Source: Chloroflexota bacterium (GTDB lineage Bacteria > Chloroflexota > UBA11872). From it: a stretch of DNA of 64,000 bases. The number at the start of each line of letters is the position of its first letter. Positions within the stretch are counted from its first letter, which is position 1. Of the stretch, positions 62,263-64,000 are shown piece by piece. The translations under genes and the position numbers were made by a program. The stretch is from the NCBI GenBank assembly GCA_022824495.1, contig JAJDZU010000009.1:62001-126000 (forward strand), in the 5' to 3' direction. Under the pieces are notes generated by a model. The model searched no databases. It saw only the letters and a program-made list of their open reading frames with translations, and had not been told where the DNA came from.

Positions 62263-62408
62263 TTATGGCGCACGAACGGTCGGAGGTCGCGTGCGGACGT
62301 CTCAGAGTCTGGATCGACACTACGGGTTGGAGTGGCCTGGCTGACCGGTCCGACGGATTGGGCATATAGTCAGCGACGCGGCCGGGGTTCGCTACAGGGG
62401 CGAAAGTG

Positions 62409-63980
62409 ATGGCTGAGTTGCTGCCGGGGCGGGTTCCGCCGTTCGACGTTGCCGCCGGGTATCACCCGATCATGGACTACCGATTCGTGAGTGCCGGGCA
62501 ACCGCGCTGGGTTGGGGCGGACGGCAAGCCGATTCACTACTGGGAGACGGCGGATCCCGAGGGGATTCGCGCGGCGCACGCGGACGTGCCGCGCGGAATC
62601 GAGTTGCGGACGCAGCCGGCCGAACGGTCGGATCCGATTCTGACCTGTACCGAGCCGTGGGAGTACAACAACGGCGGTCCGGCGATCATTCGCGACGGCG
62701 GGCTGTACCGCATGTGGTACCACGCGATCGCGCCGGATCACTGGGATCCGGAGATCGCGGCGACGCTGAAGTGGGGTCCCGACTGGGGAGGCTTTCTTTG
62801 CTACGCGGAATCCGACGACGGGTTCGAATGGCGCAAGCCGGATTGCGGTCAGTACGCGTGGCAGGGGCAGGAGGCCACGAACATCGTGTTTGGCCGAGAA
62901 CTGGCGGGCGAGCCGGGAATCCATGGAGAGTCGGTATTCCTGGATCCTCAGGCGCCAGCGCATGAGCGGTTCAAGGCGATTTACATGGGCCGGCTCTCGA
63001 AGGACGTCATTACTCATTGGGCGCGGGAGCATCCGGAGCGGGTGGACCCGTGGATTGCGGTGCATCCCGATCGCGGGTTCTTCGTAGCTACGTCGCCGGA
63101 CGGGATCAAATGGACCGCGCATCCGGAGCCCGTCGTGATCTTCATCAGCGACACCATGAACGTGGTGGATTGGAACGCGGAGCGGCAGAGCTACGTATGG
63201 TATTCACGGGGATGGTCTTGGGACCGGCGCACGATCGCGCGGGCCGAAAGCCGCGATTTCTTTGACTGGCCGCTGCCGGAGCAGGTGTTGACCACGCCGC
63301 CGGACGACCTGGCGTTCACGGATATATACACCAACGGCAAGGTGACGTACCCGGGCGATCCGTCCACGCACATCATGTTTCCGACGCTGTACGACCGGGC
63401 GCTGGACACTACGTCGCTGGCAGTTGCGACCAGTTCGGACGACGTGGTGTGGAACTGGGTGCCGGGAGGGCCGGTGCTGGAGCCGGGGGCGGAGGGCACG
63501 TTCGACTCAGGGTGCCTTTTCTCGTGCAAGGGCCTTGTCGACCTGTCGGGCGACCGAATCGGAATGCCGTATTCGGGAAACAATCTGCCGCACAAGTACC
63601 CGCGACAGACGCTGGAGAGCGCCACGGCGTATGCCACGTGGGAGCGAGGCCGGATTGCAGGACTGGTTGCCGAGGGCGACGGTGCGTTCGCAACGCCGCA
63701 GTTACTGCTGAACGGGCGCGAGGTGCGGCTGAACGTGAAGACGGCGGCTGACGGCGAGGTGCGAGTCTCGGCCCTGGAACGCGGGGCCGGATGGACGTCG
63801 CGGCCGGGTCACGGTTCGTGGGTGGAGCTGGGTGCGAGCCGGTCGATCACGGGCGATCACCTGAGCGTGCCGGTGGACTGGAATGGGAGCCCGCGGCTCA
63901 AACTCTCGGCGCACGGGCCGGTGACACTTCGCTTCCAGATGCGGAAGGCGACGCTGTTCGGGTTTGAGGTCACCGGATAG
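62409..63980 (+). CDS. GH-like beta-propeller protein
   Basis: Protein of 523 residues at the right end, ATG at 62409 (GTG 62406 is also possible). A five-bladed propeller pattern is seen: GPAIIRDGGLYRMWYHAIAPDHWD, CYAESDDGFEWRKPDCGQ, SPDGIKWTAHPEPVVIFISDTMNVVDWNAERQSYVWYSRG and AVATSSDDVVWNWVPGGPVLEPG, with a C-terminal beta-sandwich. It is similar in style to the gene at 57737. No signal peptide is apparent. It is divergent from the sulfatase genes and likely belongs to the same locus. Confidence 0.78.
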   Translation: MAELLPGRVPPFDVAAGYHPIMDYRFVSAGQPRWVGADGKPIHYWETADPEGIRAAHADVPRGIELRTQPAERSDPILTCTEPWEYNNGGPAIIRDGGLYRMWYHAIAPDHWDPEIAATLKWGPDWGGFLCYAESDDGFEWRKPDCGQYAWQGQEATNIVFGRELAGEPGIHGESVFLDPQAPAHERFKAIYMGRLSKDVITHWAREHPERVDPWIAVHPDRGFFVATSPDGIKWTAHPEPVVIFISDTMNVVDWNAERQSYVWYSRGWSWDRRTIARAESRDFFDWPLPEQVLTTPPDDLAFTDIYTNGKVTYPGDPSTHIMFPTLYDRALDTTSLAVATSSDDVVWNWVPGGPVLEPGAEGTFDSGCLFSCKGLVDLSGDRIGMPYSGNNLPHKYPRQTLESATAYATWERGRIAGLVAEGDGAFATPQLLLNGREVRLNVKTAADGEVRVSALERGAGWTSRPGHGSWVELGASRSITGDHLSVPVDWNGSPRLKLSAHGPVTLRFQMRKATLFGFEVTG

Positions 63981-64000
63981 CCGCAACACTTATCGGCATA

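Overview
This 64 kb window is high-GC bacterial chromosome and ends inside genes or operons on both sides. The most likely source is a Chloroflexota lineage, perhaps SAR202-like or a sponge/seawater relative. The hints are a secreted WD40 protein with an LGFP-type N-terminal domain, a hopanoid-type glycosyltransferase (HpnB), a large SRP RNA next to dnaX, many Gfo/Idh/MocA oxidoreductases, sulfatases and phytanoyl-CoA-type dioxygenases, and intergenic palindromic repeats. This placement is inference; there is no rRNA or other decisive marker. No CRISPR array, insertion sequence, integrase or prophage was seen.

Left part (1-28.2 kb), mainly housekeeping. It starts with a fatty-acid desaturase (cut by the left edge), a TIGR01777 epimerase, a WD40 protein, an HpnB-like glycosyltransferase and a PhyH dioxygenase, all on the plus strand. 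Next come tRNA-Pro(GGG), a GT2 glycosyltransferase, a Cas4/AddB-like nuclease and secG. A minus-strand catabolic run follows (hpt, alpha/beta hydrolase, FAH-family enzyme, LarA homologue, DUF1537 kinase, PdxA), then a uracil-DNA glycosylase. A DUF58/transglutaminase-like operon with three small membrane proteins and a chromate transporter lead to the conserved SRP RNA-dnaX-ybaB-recR block and a TPR protein.

Right part (28.4-64 kb), mainly accessory and catabolic. It holds a methyltransferase/macro-domain pair, a CocE-type hydrolase, three Gfo/Idh/MocA proteins, a sulfatase-fold protein with Thr at the formylglycine site, a FitAB/VapBC toxin-antitoxin pair and argG. These are followed by a membrane EEP phosphatase, a GNAT, a TIM-barrel isomerase, an aldo-keto reductase/epimerase/URO-D operon, a 2-hydroxyacid dehydrogenase, a cupin, a formamidase/acetamidase and an SDR-acetoacetate decarboxylase-MFS operon. 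After comM/yifB and a tiny lipoprotein comes a carbohydrate locus: a 1080-residue GH67/GH20-like protein, two glycosidase-like propeller proteins and two tandem sulfatases. The right part also carries several families of intergenic repeats.

The G/C strand bias of the plus strand appears to flip near 28.2-28.4 kb, just where gene content changes. Three enzymes lack the expected catalytic residue: alpha/beta hydrolase Ser to Ala, transglutaminase Cys to Ser, and sulfatase Cys to Thr. The candidates for undescribed biology are the sulfatase/GH locus, the LarA-DUF1537-PdxA operon and these catalytic-site variants.
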